Shown: positions 21,177 through 30,408 of the stretch, in pieces
How the letters are laid out: each line of letters opens with the position of its first letter
How positions within the stretch are numbered: position 1 is the stretch's first letter
Source of the DNA: Actinomadura nitritigenes
Lineage (GTDB): Bacteria; Actinomycetota; Actinomycetes; Streptosporangiales; Streptosporangiaceae
Assembly: GCF_017573545.1 (NCBI RefSeq)
Contig: NZ_JAGEOK010000002.1
Coordinates: forward strand, 399,905 to 463,904
Reading direction: 5' to 3'
Length of the DNA stretch: 64,000 bases
Program-made: the position numbers and the translations under genes
The notes under the pieces: model-generated
Databases searched by the model: none
What the model saw: the letters and a program-made list of their open reading frames with translations, nothing else
Told to the model about the DNA's origin: nothing

Positions 21177-22598
21177 GTGCGTTCATCCACACCACGCGAG
21201 ACCACACTGGGCGAGCTGCGCACCAGCGGCCACGTCCAGCGAACGGTGAAGGCCGAGATCCGCCACAACCTGCTCGTCCGGCTGAGATCCGGCGAGCCGC
21301 GCTTCCCCGGCATCCTCGGCTTCGACGACACCGTCCTCCCCCATCTCGAGCGCGCCCTGCTCGCCGGCCACGACCTCGTGCTGCTCGGCGAGCGCGGGCA
21401 GGGCAAGACGCGGCTGATCCGCACCCTGGGCGGGCTGCTGGACGAGTGGACCCCGGTGGTGGCCGGCTGCGAGATCAACGACCATCCCTACGACCCGGTG
21501 TGCGTGCGCTGCCGCCGGCTCGCCGCCGAGCTGGGCGACGAGCTGCCGGTCGAGTGGCGGCACCGCGACGACCGCTACGGCGAGAAGCTCGCCACCCCCG
21601 ACACGAGCGTCGGCGACCTCATCGGCGACGTCGACCCCATCAAGGTGGCCGAGGGCCGCACCCTCGGCGACCCGGAGACCGTGCACTTCGGGCTCGTCCC
21701 GCGCACCAACCGCGGGATCTTCTCCATCAACGAGCTGCCCGACCTGGCCGAGCGGATCCAGGTGGCGCTGCTGAACGTGCTGGAGGAGCGGGACGTGCAG
21801 ATCCGCGGCTACGCGCTGCGGCTGCCGCTGGACGTGCTGCTCGTCGCGTCCGCCAACCCGGAGGACTACACCAACCGCGGCCGGATCATCACCCCGCTGA
21901 AGGACCGCTTCGGCGCGGAGATCCGCACCCACTACCCCCTCGAACTGGACGCCGAGCTGGCGCTGATCCGGCAGGAGTCCGACTTCGCGGACCTGGCGGG
22001 GCTGCCCGCCGAGGTGCCCGACCACCTGATCGAGGTCATCGCCCGGTTCACCCGGCTCGTCCGGGAGTCGACGGCGGTGGACGCGCGGTCGGGGGTGTCG
22101 GCGCGGTTCGCGCTCGCGGGCGCGGAGACCGTCGCGGCGGGCGCGGTGCGGCGCGCGGCGCTGGCCGGCGAGGAGCGCGCCGTCGCGCGCGTCTGCGACC
22201 TGCCGTCCGTGGTGCCGTCGCTGATGGGCAAGGTGGAGTTCGAGGTCAGCGAGGAGGGCCGCGAGCAGGAGGTGCTGGAGCACCTGCTGCGCCGCGCGAT
22301 CGCCGAGACCTACCGGCGGACGCTCGGCCCCGCCGACCTGTCCGGGCTGCTGGACAAGTTCGACTCCGGCGACACCGTCGAGTCGGGCGAGCTGGTGTCC
22401 TCCACCGAGCTGCTGCGCAGGATCGGGCAGGTCCCCGGCCTCGCCAAGATCATGGAACGGCTCGGCATGTCCGGGGACTCCCCCGAGCAGGCCGCGGCCG
22501 CACTGGAGTTCGCCCTGGAGGGGCTGTTCCTGACCCGGCGGCTGTCCAAGGACGTGCAGGGCGGCCGGGCCGACGGGACGGCGACGTACCGGACCTGA
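21177..22598 (+). CDS. AAA+ ATPase, MoxR/magnesium-chelatase-like
   Basis: A 473-residue AAA+ protein. Walker A is G71-ERGQGK-T78. Directly after it comes C98-(4)-H103-(5)-C109-VR-C112, a possible zinc knuckle. Walker B is GIFSINELPDL (Asp replaced by Asn before the Glu). Sensor 1 and the arginine region are LLVASANPEDYTNRGR and ITPLKDRFG. The C-terminal third is helical. Paired with the VWA gene 37 bases downstream, this fits the MoxR-VWA or BchI/BchD scheme, in which the ATPase remodels a target presented by the VWA partner. The target is unknown. The start is GTG 21177. Confidence 0.87.
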   Translation: MRSSTPRETTLGELRTSGHVQRTVKAEIRHNLLVRLRSGEPRFPGILGFDDTVLPHLERALLAGHDLVLLGERGQGKTRLIRTLGGLLDEWTPVVAGCEINDHPYDPVCVRCRRLAAELGDELPVEWRHRDDRYGEKLATPDTSVGDLIGDVDPIKVAEGRTLGDPETVHFGLVPRTNRGIFSINELPDLAERIQVALLNVLEERDVQIRGYALRLPLDVLLVASANPEDYTNRGRIITPLKDRFGAEIRTHYPLELDAELALIRQESDFADLAGLPAEVPDHLIEVIARFTRLVRESTAVDARSGVSARFALAGAETVAAGAVRRAALAGEERAVARVCDLPSVVPSLMGKVEFEVSEEGREQEVLEHLLRRAIAETYRRTLGPADLSGLLDKFDSGDTVESGELVSSTELLRRIGQVPGLAKIMERLGMSGDSPEQAAAALEFALEGLFLTRRLSKDVQGGRADGTATYRT

Positions 22599-22635
22599 TC
22601 GCGGGTCCTGGAGGCGCCATGTCCGAGGAGGTTCG

Positions 22636-24717
22636 ATGAGCCGGTACAGGTACGGCGCGTACGAGGACGGGCCCGACCCGCTCGCACCGCCCTACGACGT
22701 CCGCGACGCGCTGGACGCGATGGGCGACTCGGTGCTGGACGGCACCCGTCCCGACGACGCGCTGCGGGACCTGCTGCGCCGCGGGCTGCCGAACGCGCAG
22801 GGCCGCCGCGGCCTCGACGACCTGCTCCGCGAGGTGCGGGAGCGGCGCCGCGCGCTGCGCGAGCGGGGCCGCCTCGACGGGACGCTGGAGGAGGCGCGGG
22901 CGCTGCTCGACACCGCGATCGGGCAGGAGCGGGCGGAGCTGTTCCCCGACCCGTCCGACGACGCGCGGCTGCGGGAGGCGGAGCTGGACACGCTGCCGTC
23001 CGACACGTCGCAGGCGATCCGGCGGCTGTCGGACTACCAGTGGCGGTCCGACGCGGCGCGGCGGACGTTCGAGCAGCTGAAGGACCTGCTGCGGCGGGAG
23101 GTGCTGGACGCGCAGTTCCAGGGCATGAAGCAGGCCCTGGAGAACCAGGACCCGGCGGCGATGCAGCGCGTCAAGGACATGATGGCGTCGCTGAACGAGA
23201 TGCTGGAGAAGGACGCGCGGGGCGAGCACACCCAGGCCGACTTCGACCGGTTCATGGACGAGTACGGGGACATGTTCCCCGAGCGTCCGGAGAACCTGGA
23301 GGAGCTGGTCGACCAGCTCGCCCGCCGCGCCGCCGCGATGGACCGGCTGCTCGCCTCGCTCAGCCCGGAGCAGCGCGCCGAGCTGGCGGGGCTGATGGAG
23401 CAGGCCATGCAGGACGCGGGCCTCGCGATGGAGATGACGCGGCTCGGCGACGCGCTGCGCACGCGCAGGCCCGACCTCGGCTGGGGCCGGCCGGAGCAGA
23501 TGGACGGCGACGATCCGCTCGGGATGGGCGACGCGACGACCGCGCTGGCGGAACTCGCGGACCTGTCGGAGCTGGAGGCGGCGCTCGGCCAGGACTACCC
23601 GGGCGCGCGGCTCGACGACATCGACGAGGACGCCGTCCGGCGGGCGCTCGGCCGGCAGGCCGTCGACGACCTCGACGCGCTGCGCCGCCTGGAGAAGGAG
23701 CTGGAGAAGCAGGGCTACCTGCGGCGCAACCGCGGGAAGCTGGAGCTGACGCCGAAGGCGGTGCGGCGGCTCGGCGAGACGGCGCTGCGCCGGGTGTTCT
23801 CGCAGCTCACGTCGGGCCGGCAGGGCGACCACGACCAGCGCGACGCCGGCCAGGCGGGCGAGCTGACCGGGTCGAGCCGGGAGTGGCGGTTCGGCGACGA
23901 GCAGCCCCTCGACGTCGTCCGGACGGTGAGCAACGCGATCCGCCGCAGCGCGATGGAGGGCCCGGTGCCCGACGCGGCGACCGGCCTCGTCGCGGCCCCG
24001 GCGGCGTCCCTGGACTCCCTCGCCGCGGCCGAGGTGCTGGAGCCGGTGGGCGCCGACGCGGTGGACCGGCGCGGTCCGGCGCGCCCGGCGCGGGTGCGGC
24101 TCGGCGTCGACGACTTCGAGGTGCACGAGACCGAGCGGCGCACCGGCGCGGCGGTCTGCCTGCTGGTGGACCTGTCGTACTCGATGGTGCTGCGCGGGAC
24201 GTGGGCGGCGGCGAAGCAGACGACGCTCGCCCTGCACACCCTCGTCACCAGCAAGTTCCCGCAGGACGCGATCCAGATCATCGGGTTCTCCAACTACGCG
24301 CGGACGCTGCACCCCGAGGAGATGGCCGGGCTCGACTGGGACATGGTGCAGGGCACCAACCTGCACCACGCGCTGATGATCGCGGGCCGGCACCTGGACC
24401 GGCACCCCGACTTCGAGCCGATCGTCCTCGTCGTCACCGACGGGGAGCCGACCGCGCACCTGCGCCCGGACGGCCGCTCGCTGTTCGACTACCCGCCGTC
24501 CACCGACACGCTGGTGCTCACCCTCGCGGAGGTCGACAAGATGACCCGGCGCGGCGCCACCATGAACTTCTTCATGCTGGCCGACGACCGGCGGCTGGTG
24601 TCGTTCGTGGAGGAGGTCGCGCGCCGCAACGGCGGCCGGGTGTTCGCGCCGGACGCCGACCGGCTCGGCGAGTACGTCGTCAGCGACTACCTGAGGGTCC
24701 GCAGGGGCCGCCGCTAG
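22636..24717 (+). CDS. VWA domain-containing protein, partner of the AAA+ ATPase
   Basis: A 693-residue protein. Residues 1-500 are highly charged and helical, including a region predicted to be coiled coil (about 95-240) and a Glu/Gln/Met-rich stretch. The C-terminal von Willebrand A domain has a complete MIDAS: D512-L-S514-Y-S516, T574 (QGTNLHHAL) and D602 (VVTDGEPT). A complete MIDAS implies metal-dependent protein binding. The start is ATG 22636 with GAGGAGG 5 bases upstream, and the gene follows the AAA+ gene by 37 bases, so they form one operon. There is no signal peptide, so it is cytoplasmic. Confidence 0.88.
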   Translation: MSRYRYGAYEDGPDPLAPPYDVRDALDAMGDSVLDGTRPDDALRDLLRRGLPNAQGRRGLDDLLREVRERRRALRERGRLDGTLEEARALLDTAIGQERAELFPDPSDDARLREAELDTLPSDTSQAIRRLSDYQWRSDAARRTFEQLKDLLRREVLDAQFQGMKQALENQDPAAMQRVKDMMASLNEMLEKDARGEHTQADFDRFMDEYGDMFPERPENLEELVDQLARRAAAMDRLLASLSPEQRAELAGLMEQAMQDAGLAMEMTRLGDALRTRRPDLGWGRPEQMDGDDPLGMGDATTALAELADLSELEAALGQDYPGARLDDIDEDAVRRALGRQAVDDLDALRRLEKELEKQGYLRRNRGKLELTPKAVRRLGETALRRVFSQLTSGRQGDHDQRDAGQAGELTGSSREWRFGDEQPLDVVRTVSNAIRRSAMEGPVPDAATGLVAAPAASLDSLAAAEVLEPVGADAVDRRGPARPARVRLGVDDFEVHETERRTGAAVCLLVDLSYSMVLRGTWAAAKQTTLALHTLVTSKFPQDAIQIIGFSNYARTLHPEEMAGLDWDMVQGTNLHHALMIAGRHLDRHPDFEPIVLVVTDGEPTAHLRPDGRSLFDYPPSTDTLVLTLAEVDKMTRRGATMNFFMLADDRRLVSFVEEVARRNGGRVFAPDADRLGEYVVSDYLRVRRGRR

Positions 24718-24743
24718 GGTGCGGTCGGCGCTAGGGTCGGCAC

Positions 24744-25310
24744 ATGTCGACCTCCGACCGCATCCTGCTCATCCTGCACATCGGGTTCGCGATCTTCACG
24801 CTGGGCCCGCTGACCGCCGCGACGATGTCCACGCCGCGCTACATCCGCAACCGGAACGCCACCGTGGTGCGGTACCTGAACCGCACCACCCAGATCTACG
24901 GCGTCGGCACGCTGCTGATCTTCCTGTTCGGGCTGTGGCTGGCCGAGGGCCACTTCGCGCAGGCGTGGCTGTCGGTGTCGATGACGCTGTTCATCGTCGC
25001 GCTGGTGCTGCTGCTGATCGTGGAGCGGGACCAGCGGAAGGCCGCGAAGCTGCTGGACGAGGCGGGCCCGGCGCCCGCCGCGGCCACGGCCGCCGGGGCT
25101 GCCGCGCCCCAGGCCGAGGCCGAGGCCGCCGCCCAGGCCGAGGACGGCGGCGGGTCCGGCGCCGCGAAGGCCACCGGGGAGACGCCGGTGGCGGGGAAGC
25201 CCGCGGCCGGTGAGGTCGCCCAGGTGGAGCGCGGCCGGATCGCCGCCATCTCCGGCGTCATCGCGCTGCTCTGGCTGGTGATCCTCGTGCTGATGGTCTG
25301 GAACGCCTGA
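24744..25310 (+). CDS. Integral membrane protein with Ala/Glu-rich linker (DUF2269-like)
   Basis: A 188-residue protein with membrane helices at about 7-28, 53-70 and 74-94, then an 80-residue Ala/Glu/Gly/Pro linker and a final helix (ISGVIALLWLVILVLMVW). The N-terminus (ILLILHIGFAIFTLGPLTAA) resembles DUF2269-type membrane proteins. It starts 27 bases after the VWA gene and may belong to the same transcript. The function is unknown. Confidence 0.7.
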   Translation: MSTSDRILLILHIGFAIFTLGPLTAATMSTPRYIRNRNATVVRYLNRTTQIYGVGTLLIFLFGLWLAEGHFAQAWLSVSMTLFIVALVLLLIVERDQRKAAKLLDEAGPAPAAATAAGAAAPQAEAEAAAQAEDGGGSGAAKATGETPVAGKPAAGEVAQVERGRIAAISGVIALLWLVILVLMVWNA

Positions 25311-25338
25311 CGTCCCCCGGGGGTGCGCCCCTTCGGGG

Positions 25339-26517
25339 TCAGGGGCGAGCCTTCGTGTGCGCCTTGATCCACTGCAGGATCTCGGGCGTGATGCCGTCCA
25401 CGTTCAGCATGTCCGAGGCGTGCATGACGCCGTCGACCGTCTGCACCTTCACCTGGACGCCCGCGGCGCGCAACGCGCTCGCCAGGCCCTGGCTCTGCGT
25501 CACCGGCACGAAGTCGCCGGTGGCGTGCAGCAGCAGCATCGGCGCGTCGCCCGCAGAGGCGTGGGTGGCGCTGTCGGCGTCCTCGACGCGCTTCCAGCAG
25601 CCCGCGGCCTCCAGGGTGGCCTCCGGCGAGCCGGGCGCGCAGTGGACGAGGTCGACCACGGCCTGGCGCAGCTTGCGCTGGCGGGACGACGCGCCGGCCG
25701 CCGCGCCGTCCTTGTAGGCCAGGAACGGGTTGTTCGGCGGCGACAGCGCCACGACGCCGCGGACGAGGTCCGTGCCGGTCCCGTGGGTGCCGATCTGCGT
25801 CGCGAGCTGCCCGCCGGACGACGAGCCGAGCACCACGATGCGGTCGGGGTCGAGGTTCCAGGTGCGGGCGTGCTTCTTCATGAACCGGAGGGCGCCGAGG
25901 GCGTCGTCGCGCTGCGCCGGCCACTGCGCCTTCGGCGCGAGCCGGTAGTTCGCCGACAGGACGACGTAGCCGGCGTCGCTCAGCCTCCGCGCGAAGTACT
26001 TCCAGCCGTCCTTGCTGCCGCCGAGCCAGTAGCCGCCGTGGATGATCAGCACGCCGGGCCGGGTGGCGCTCTGGGCGCCGCCCGCGGCCCCCGCGGCGTT
26101 GCGCCTGGCGTTGCCGCGGGCCTTGGCCCGCTGGGCCGGGGTCGGCTGCCAGTAGGCGTCGACGCGCTGGCTCGCGGACGGCCCGTAGCTGTACGTCGCG
26201 GACCGCGGGAGCTTGGGGGTGACCATGACGGCCTTGGCGCGGACGACGCCGTCGGTGCCGCCGCCGGCGGCCGGCGGCTCCCCGTCCGGGGCCTGCGCCG
26301 GCGGCGTGCCGGACGGCGACTCGCTGCCCGGCGCGCCGCTTCCGGGAGGGCCGGTGGGCGCGTCGGAGCCGGGAGTGCCCGTGGGGGTGTCCGACGGGAC
26401 CGACACCGAGGGCGTCGGGCTCGGGCCGGGAGTGGTGGCCTGCGCGGCCATCGGCACGGCTACGGCGGAGACACACGTCGCGGCGAACGCCGCCCCACTG
26501 ACCAGTACTTTGCGCAC
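25339..26517 (-). CDS. Secreted alpha/beta-hydrolase esterase
   Basis: A 392-residue protein. A signal peptide (cleavage near AAQA-TT) is followed by about 65 residues rich in Pro/Ser/Thr/Gly, probably a wall-spanning spacer. The catalytic domain has the oxyanion motif HGGYW, the nucleophile elbow GSSSGG, an aspartate in LLHATGDFVPV and a histidine in GVMHASDML. It resembles bacterial HSL/carboxylesterase and feruloyl-esterase-like enzymes. Two cysteines (VHCAPG, AGCWKR) may form a disulfide. The substrate is unknown. It converges with the membrane protein gene. Confidence 0.86.
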   Translation of the reverse strand: MRKVLVSGAAFAATCVSAVAVPMAAQATTPGPSPTPSVSVPSDTPTGTPGSDAPTGPPGSGAPGSESPSGTPPAQAPDGEPPAAGGGTDGVVRAKAVMVTPKLPRSATYSYGPSASQRVDAYWQPTPAQRAKARGNARRNAAGAAGGAQSATRPGVLIIHGGYWLGGSKDGWKYFARRLSDAGYVVLSANYRLAPKAQWPAQRDDALGALRFMKKHARTWNLDPDRIVVLGSSSGGQLATQIGTHGTGTDLVRGVVALSPPNNPFLAYKDGAAAGASSRQRKLRQAVVDLVHCAPGSPEATLEAAGCWKRVEDADSATHASAGDAPMLLLHATGDFVPVTQSQGLASALRAAGVQVKVQTVDGVMHASDMLNVDGITPEILQWIKAHTKARP

Positions 26518-26639
26518 CCCGGGCCCCTTCGTGAACGAACCTGGCGGGCTGAGTATAGATGTTTGATCACGTTACTTGCGGGAAGCATGCCCGGTTCGGC
26601 GCTTTCCGCCGCCCGGCATGAACCTCGGCCCCTGGTCAC

Positions 26640-26775
26640 GGGCAGGCACGCGGAGCGAGCGCCGGCGAGCGCAGCGGGCCTGCCCGGCGGTGGGGCTGTT
26701 TCGCGTGGAGTGCTGGTGGAGCGCGAAAACAGCCCCTCGACCGTGACGGGGGTTCCAGGGGGGTCGCTCCCCTGG
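26640..26775 (-). repeat. Composite hairpin repeat element, copy 1
   Basis: Three hairpins stand in a row behind the metB stop codon. In plus-strand order they are GGGCAGGC/GCCTGCCC (26640-26647, 26678-26685), GGGGCTGTTTCGCG/CGCGAAAACAGCCCC (26692-26705, 26722-26736), and CCAGGGG/CCCCTGG (26755-26761, 26769-26775). The same three modules with near-identical sequence recur at 48532-48750. Placement suggests terminator use; the shared sequence suggests a dispersed repeat family. Confidence 0.85.
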
Positions 26776-26776
26776 C

Positions 26777-27925
26777 TCAGCTCAGCGCGAGTTCCAGGTC
26801 GCGGAGGAGGTCGTCGGCGTCCTCGATGCCGACCGACAGGCGGACCAGGTCGCCCGGGACCTCCAGCGGGGAGCCGGCCGCCGAGGCGTGCGTCATCCGG
26901 CCCGGGTGCTCGACCAGCGACTCGACGCCGCCGAGGGACTCGCCGAGCGTGAACAGCTTCGTCCGCTCGCACACCCGGACGGCGGCCTCCTCCGACTCCA
27001 TCCGGAACGAGACCATGCCGCCGAACGCGCGCATCTGCTTGGCGGCGACCTCGTGGCCGGGGTGGTCGGGCAGGCCCGGGTACAGGACCTGGCGGACGGC
27101 GGGGTGCCGGGTCAGCAGTTCCACGACCTTCTCGGCGTTGGAGCAGTGCCGGTCCATCCGCACGCCGAGCGTCTTGATCCCGCGCAGCGTCAGCCAGGCG
27201 TCGAACGGGCCCGCGACGGCGCCCATCGCGTTCTGGTGGAACGCCAGGCGCTCGCCGAGCCCGCCGTCCGCGACGACCAGGGCCCCGCCGACGACGTCGG
27301 AGTGGCCGCCCATGTACTTGGTCGTGGAGTGCACCACGACGTCCGCACCGAGCTCCAGGGGCCGCTGGAGGTAGGGCGAGGCGAAGGTGTTGTCGACGGC
27401 GAGCAGCGCGCCGGCATCGTGCGCGATGCCCGCGAGCATCGCGATGTCGGCGATGCCGAGCAGCGGGTTCGTCGGCGTCTCCACCCAGATCAGCCTGGTC
27501 TCGGGGCGGATCGCCGCGCGCACGGCCGCCGCGTCCCCGAGCGGCACGGGGTCGAACGAGACGCCCCACGGCTGGGCGACCTTCGCGAACAGCCGGTAGG
27601 TGCCGCCGTAGGCGTCGTTCGGGATGATCACATGGTCGCCGGGCTTGCAGACGGTGCGGATGAGCGCGTCCTCGGCCGCGAGCCCGGACGCGAACGCCAG
27701 CCCGCGCGTCCCCGTCTCGATCCCGGCGAGGCATACCTCCAGCGCGGTACGCGTCGGATTGGCCGATCGGGAGTACTCGTAGCCGCCGCGCAGCCCCCCG
27801 ATCCCGTCCTGCTTGTACGTGGAGACCTGGTAGATCGGCGGGACGACCGCCCCCGTGGCGGGGTCGGGCTCCTGTCCCGCGTGGATGGCCAGGGTCTCGA
27901 ACCCCCGGTGAACCTCGTTGTCCAT
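26777..27925 (-). CDS. metB: Cystathionine gamma-synthase/gamma-lyase (PLP enzyme)
   Basis: A 382-residue PLP enzyme of the Cys/Met metabolism family. Substrate and cofactor motifs are YSRSANPTRTALE (51-63), VDNTFASPYLQRP and the PLP lysine K203 in HSTTKYMGGHSD. Sequence alone does not separate gamma-synthase (cysteine to cystathionine) from gamma-lyase (cystathionine to cysteine). The presence of cystathionine beta-synthase 3.3 kb away favours a role in reverse transsulfuration. ATG 27925 starts the conserved GFETLAIHAGQ region; a longer in-frame start exists at 28018. The composite hairpin repeat lies directly behind its stop. Confidence 0.92.
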   Translation of the reverse strand: MDNEVHRGFETLAIHAGQEPDPATGAVVPPIYQVSTYKQDGIGGLRGGYEYSRSANPTRTALEVCLAGIETGTRGLAFASGLAAEDALIRTVCKPGDHVIIPNDAYGGTYRLFAKVAQPWGVSFDPVPLGDAAAVRAAIRPETRLIWVETPTNPLLGIADIAMLAGIAHDAGALLAVDNTFASPYLQRPLELGADVVVHSTTKYMGGHSDVVGGALVVADGGLGERLAFHQNAMGAVAGPFDAWLTLRGIKTLGVRMDRHCSNAEKVVELLTRHPAVRQVLYPGLPDHPGHEVAAKQMRAFGGMVSFRMESEEAAVRVCERTKLFTLGESLGGVESLVEHPGRMTHASAAGSPLEVPGDLVRLSVGIEDADDLLRDLELALS

Positions 27926-28082
27926 GGGTACGAGGCTATCCACCCGCCGCCCCTCCTCTGGGAGGAGGAGCTCCCCCGGAGGTATCAGCCCCCATTTCAG
28001 CACGCGGGTTGAGCCCAAGAGCGCGCGCGTTCCCTACCGTTTAACCAGTATCCCGAGATGACCCTTTATTGAAGGAAGACGC

Positions 28083-30242
28083 ATGTTCGCTCGGCTCGCG
28101 CGCTTCGTCGTGAGACACCCATGGTGGACCATCGTGGCCTGGTTGGTGGCCGCGGGTCTCATCATCACGCTGTCCCCCAAGCTGTCCACCGAGTCCGACC
28201 AGGGCGACTTCCTGCCCTCCAAGTACGAGTCGGTCCAGGCGGCCAAGATCGCCCAGAAGGCGTTCCCCCAGCAGGAGGACACCTCCTCGATCGTCGTCGT
28301 CAAGCGCTCGGACGGAGGGAAGATCACACCGGCGGACACCCGGGTGATCGACAAGGCCGCCGCGTCCATGAACGCGCACAAGCCGGCCACCGTGCTCAAC
28401 TTCCTCACCGGCCAGCAGCTGGTGGCGCCCAACAAGGCCGTCCAGGTCATCTCGGTGCCGATGAAGGGGACCGACCAGGCCGCCAGCAAGAAGCAGGGCG
28501 ACGCGGTCAAGGAGATACGCAAGGACCTGCCCGGCCTGCTGAAGGGCAGCGGGCTCGAGGCGAAGGTCGGCGGTGACGTCGCCGGATTCGTCGACAACGA
28601 GGACTCCTTCAACAAGTCCTTCGAGATCGTCGGCATCGCCACCTTCGTGCTGATCATCGGGCTGATCCTGTTGATCTTCCGGGCGCCGATCGCCGCGGTG
28701 CTGCCGATCGTCGTGATCATGCTGACCATGCAGGTGGCGCTCGGCCTGATCGGCACCGCCTCGAAGATCTTCGGGTTCTCCGGGGACGACAGTCTCAGCA
28801 CCATCATCCTGATCGTGCTGTTCGGCATCGGCGCCGACTACTACCTGTTCCTGATGTTCCGGTTCCGCGAACGCCTGCGGGCCGGCGAGGACAAGAAGAC
28901 CGCGATGATCCACGCGGTGGAGCGGGTCGGCGAGGTCATCTCCTCGGCCGCCGCCGCCATCGCCGTCACCTTCCTGGTGCTGCTGCTCGCGACGTTCGGC
29001 GTATTCAGCGCCTGGGGCCCGGCCCTGGCGATCTCCGTCGTCACCATGGGCATCACCTCGCTGACCCTGTTCCCGGCGCTCGTGTCGCTGCTCGGCACCG
29101 CGGTGTTCTGGCCGTCGAAGGCCTGGAAGAAGCAGCCGAAGGAGCGGGTCTCCGGCGCGATCGGCCGCGGCGTCGGCCGCCACCCGGCCGTCGCGGCGCT
29201 GGCCGCGGGCGGTGTCATGGTCGTGCTGGCCATCGGGGCGCTCGGCTTCAAGTCCGACTACGACTTCGCCGCCGGGTTCCCGCAGGACACCGAGTCGGCG
29301 CAGGCCACCAAGGACATGGAGCGGGGCTTCCCGCCCGGCCTCACCCAGCCCGTCCAGGTGTTCATCAAGAGCGACAACGGGCAGGCGATCGGCAAGGCGC
29401 AGATCGACGAGTTCAGCCGGAAGGCCAAGAGCGCCCCCGGCGTCGGGCAGGTCAACCAGGCCGTCCCCGGCAAGAACGGCGTCACCCGGGTCGACCTGGT
29501 GCTGAAGAAGAACCCGGCCTCCAACGAGGCGATCAGCCTGGTCAAGAACGACCTGGCGCCGACCGTGCACAAGATCCAGCCGCCCGGCACGCGCGCCTAC
29601 GTCGGCGGCCCGACGGCGACCTACGCCGACATCAACGCCGTCAACAACCGCGACCTGTCGGTGATCCTGCCGGTGGCGGCGGTGCTGATCGCGCTGATCC
29701 TGGCGCTGCTGCTGCGGTCGGTGGTCGCGCCGATCTACCTGGTCGTGGCGGTGCTGCTCGGCTTCGCCTCCACGCTCGGCTCCGCGGTGTACGTCTTCCA
29801 GTACGCCCAGGGCAAGGAGGGCGTGATCTTCCAGCTGCCGATCATCCTCTACCTGTTCGTGCTGGCCATCGGGACCGACTACAACATCCTGATGACCGCG
29901 CGGCTGCGCGAGGAGGCCAAGGAGGGGCACTCCCCGCGGGAGGCGGCGTCCCGCGCCGTCCGGCACGGCGGCCCGACGGTCGCCGCGGCGGGCCTCATCC
30001 TGGCCGGCACCTTCTCGGTGATGCTGCTGGCGCCGGTGTCCATGCTCAAGCAGATGGGCTTCTCCGTCGCGATGGGCATCGCGCTGTCGGCATTCGTGAT
30101 GTCGACGTTCCTGGTGCCGGGCATCACCGCGATGCTGGGCCACCGGGCCTGGTGGCCGGGCCACGGCGACGAGCCGAAGAAGAGGCTCGGACGCCCCGAC
30201 CCGATGCAGGACCAGTACGTCGGCACGGGCCGCCCGTCCTAG
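28083..30242 (+). CDS. MMPL family (RND-type) transporter
   Basis: A 719-residue protein with the MmpL layout: one membrane helix (about 15-32), an extracytoplasmic domain, a block of five or six helices with GIGADYYLFLMFRFRER, a second extracytoplasmic domain (about 380-530), and a second helix block with IGTDYNILMTARLREE. The Asp-Tyr pairs in both blocks carry proton transfer in MmpL3-type proteins. Family members export lipids or siderophores across the membrane. The start has AGGAAG 4 bases upstream. No lipid biosynthesis genes adjoin it, so the cargo is unknown. Confidence 0.93.
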   Translation: MFARLARFVVRHPWWTIVAWLVAAGLIITLSPKLSTESDQGDFLPSKYESVQAAKIAQKAFPQQEDTSSIVVVKRSDGGKITPADTRVIDKAAASMNAHKPATVLNFLTGQQLVAPNKAVQVISVPMKGTDQAASKKQGDAVKEIRKDLPGLLKGSGLEAKVGGDVAGFVDNEDSFNKSFEIVGIATFVLIIGLILLIFRAPIAAVLPIVVIMLTMQVALGLIGTASKIFGFSGDDSLSTIILIVLFGIGADYYLFLMFRFRERLRAGEDKKTAMIHAVERVGEVISSAAAAIAVTFLVLLLATFGVFSAWGPALAISVVTMGITSLTLFPALVSLLGTAVFWPSKAWKKQPKERVSGAIGRGVGRHPAVAALAAGGVMVVLAIGALGFKSDYDFAAGFPQDTESAQATKDMERGFPPGLTQPVQVFIKSDNGQAIGKAQIDEFSRKAKSAPGVGQVNQAVPGKNGVTRVDLVLKKNPASNEAISLVKNDLAPTVHKIQPPGTRAYVGGPTATYADINAVNNRDLSVILPVAAVLIALILALLLRSVVAPIYLVVAVLLGFASTLGSAVYVFQYAQGKEGVIFQLPIILYLFVLAIGTDYNILMTARLREEAKEGHSPREAASRAVRHGGPTVAAAGLILAGTFSVMLLAPVSMLKQMGFSVAMGIALSAFVMSTFLVPGITAMLGHRAWWPGHGDEPKKRLGRPDPMQDQYVGTGRPS

Positions 30243-30262
30243 GACGGCGGCCCCCGCAGTCG

Positions 30263-30371
30263 CCGGATTGCGGAGCCCCGGTCAGAAATGCCGCCCACGG
30301 GCCGGGGCCCGCAATCCGGTTCCCTTTGAAGGCGAAGCGCCGGAGACCGCCGAGGTCTCCGGCGCTTCGCC
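30263..30371. terminator. Double hairpin terminator between convergent genes
   Basis: Two strong hairpins follow the MMPL gene. The first has CCGGATTGCGG (30263-30273) pairing with CCGCAATCCGG (30309-30319). The second is a perfect 18-bp stem, GGCGAAGCGCCGGAGACC (30331-30348) with its complement at 30354-30371, loop of 5. There is no T-tract. Between convergent genes this should block transcription in both directions. Confidence 0.75.
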
Positions 30372-30408
30372 GCGTCCGGGGCCGGGCGCCTGCCTCCGGT
30401 CCCCGCCG

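Noticed and set aside
25314..25338. Terminator after the DUF2269-like gene (CCCCCGGGGG and CCCC-TTC-GGGG)
   Set aside because: Stems are only four or five pairs and no T-tract follows; such patterns are common by chance at this base composition.
26640..26775. Insertion sequence or MITE
   Set aside because: No transposase, target-site duplication or terminal inverted repeat pair spanning the whole element is visible. Annotated as a dispersed hairpin repeat instead.
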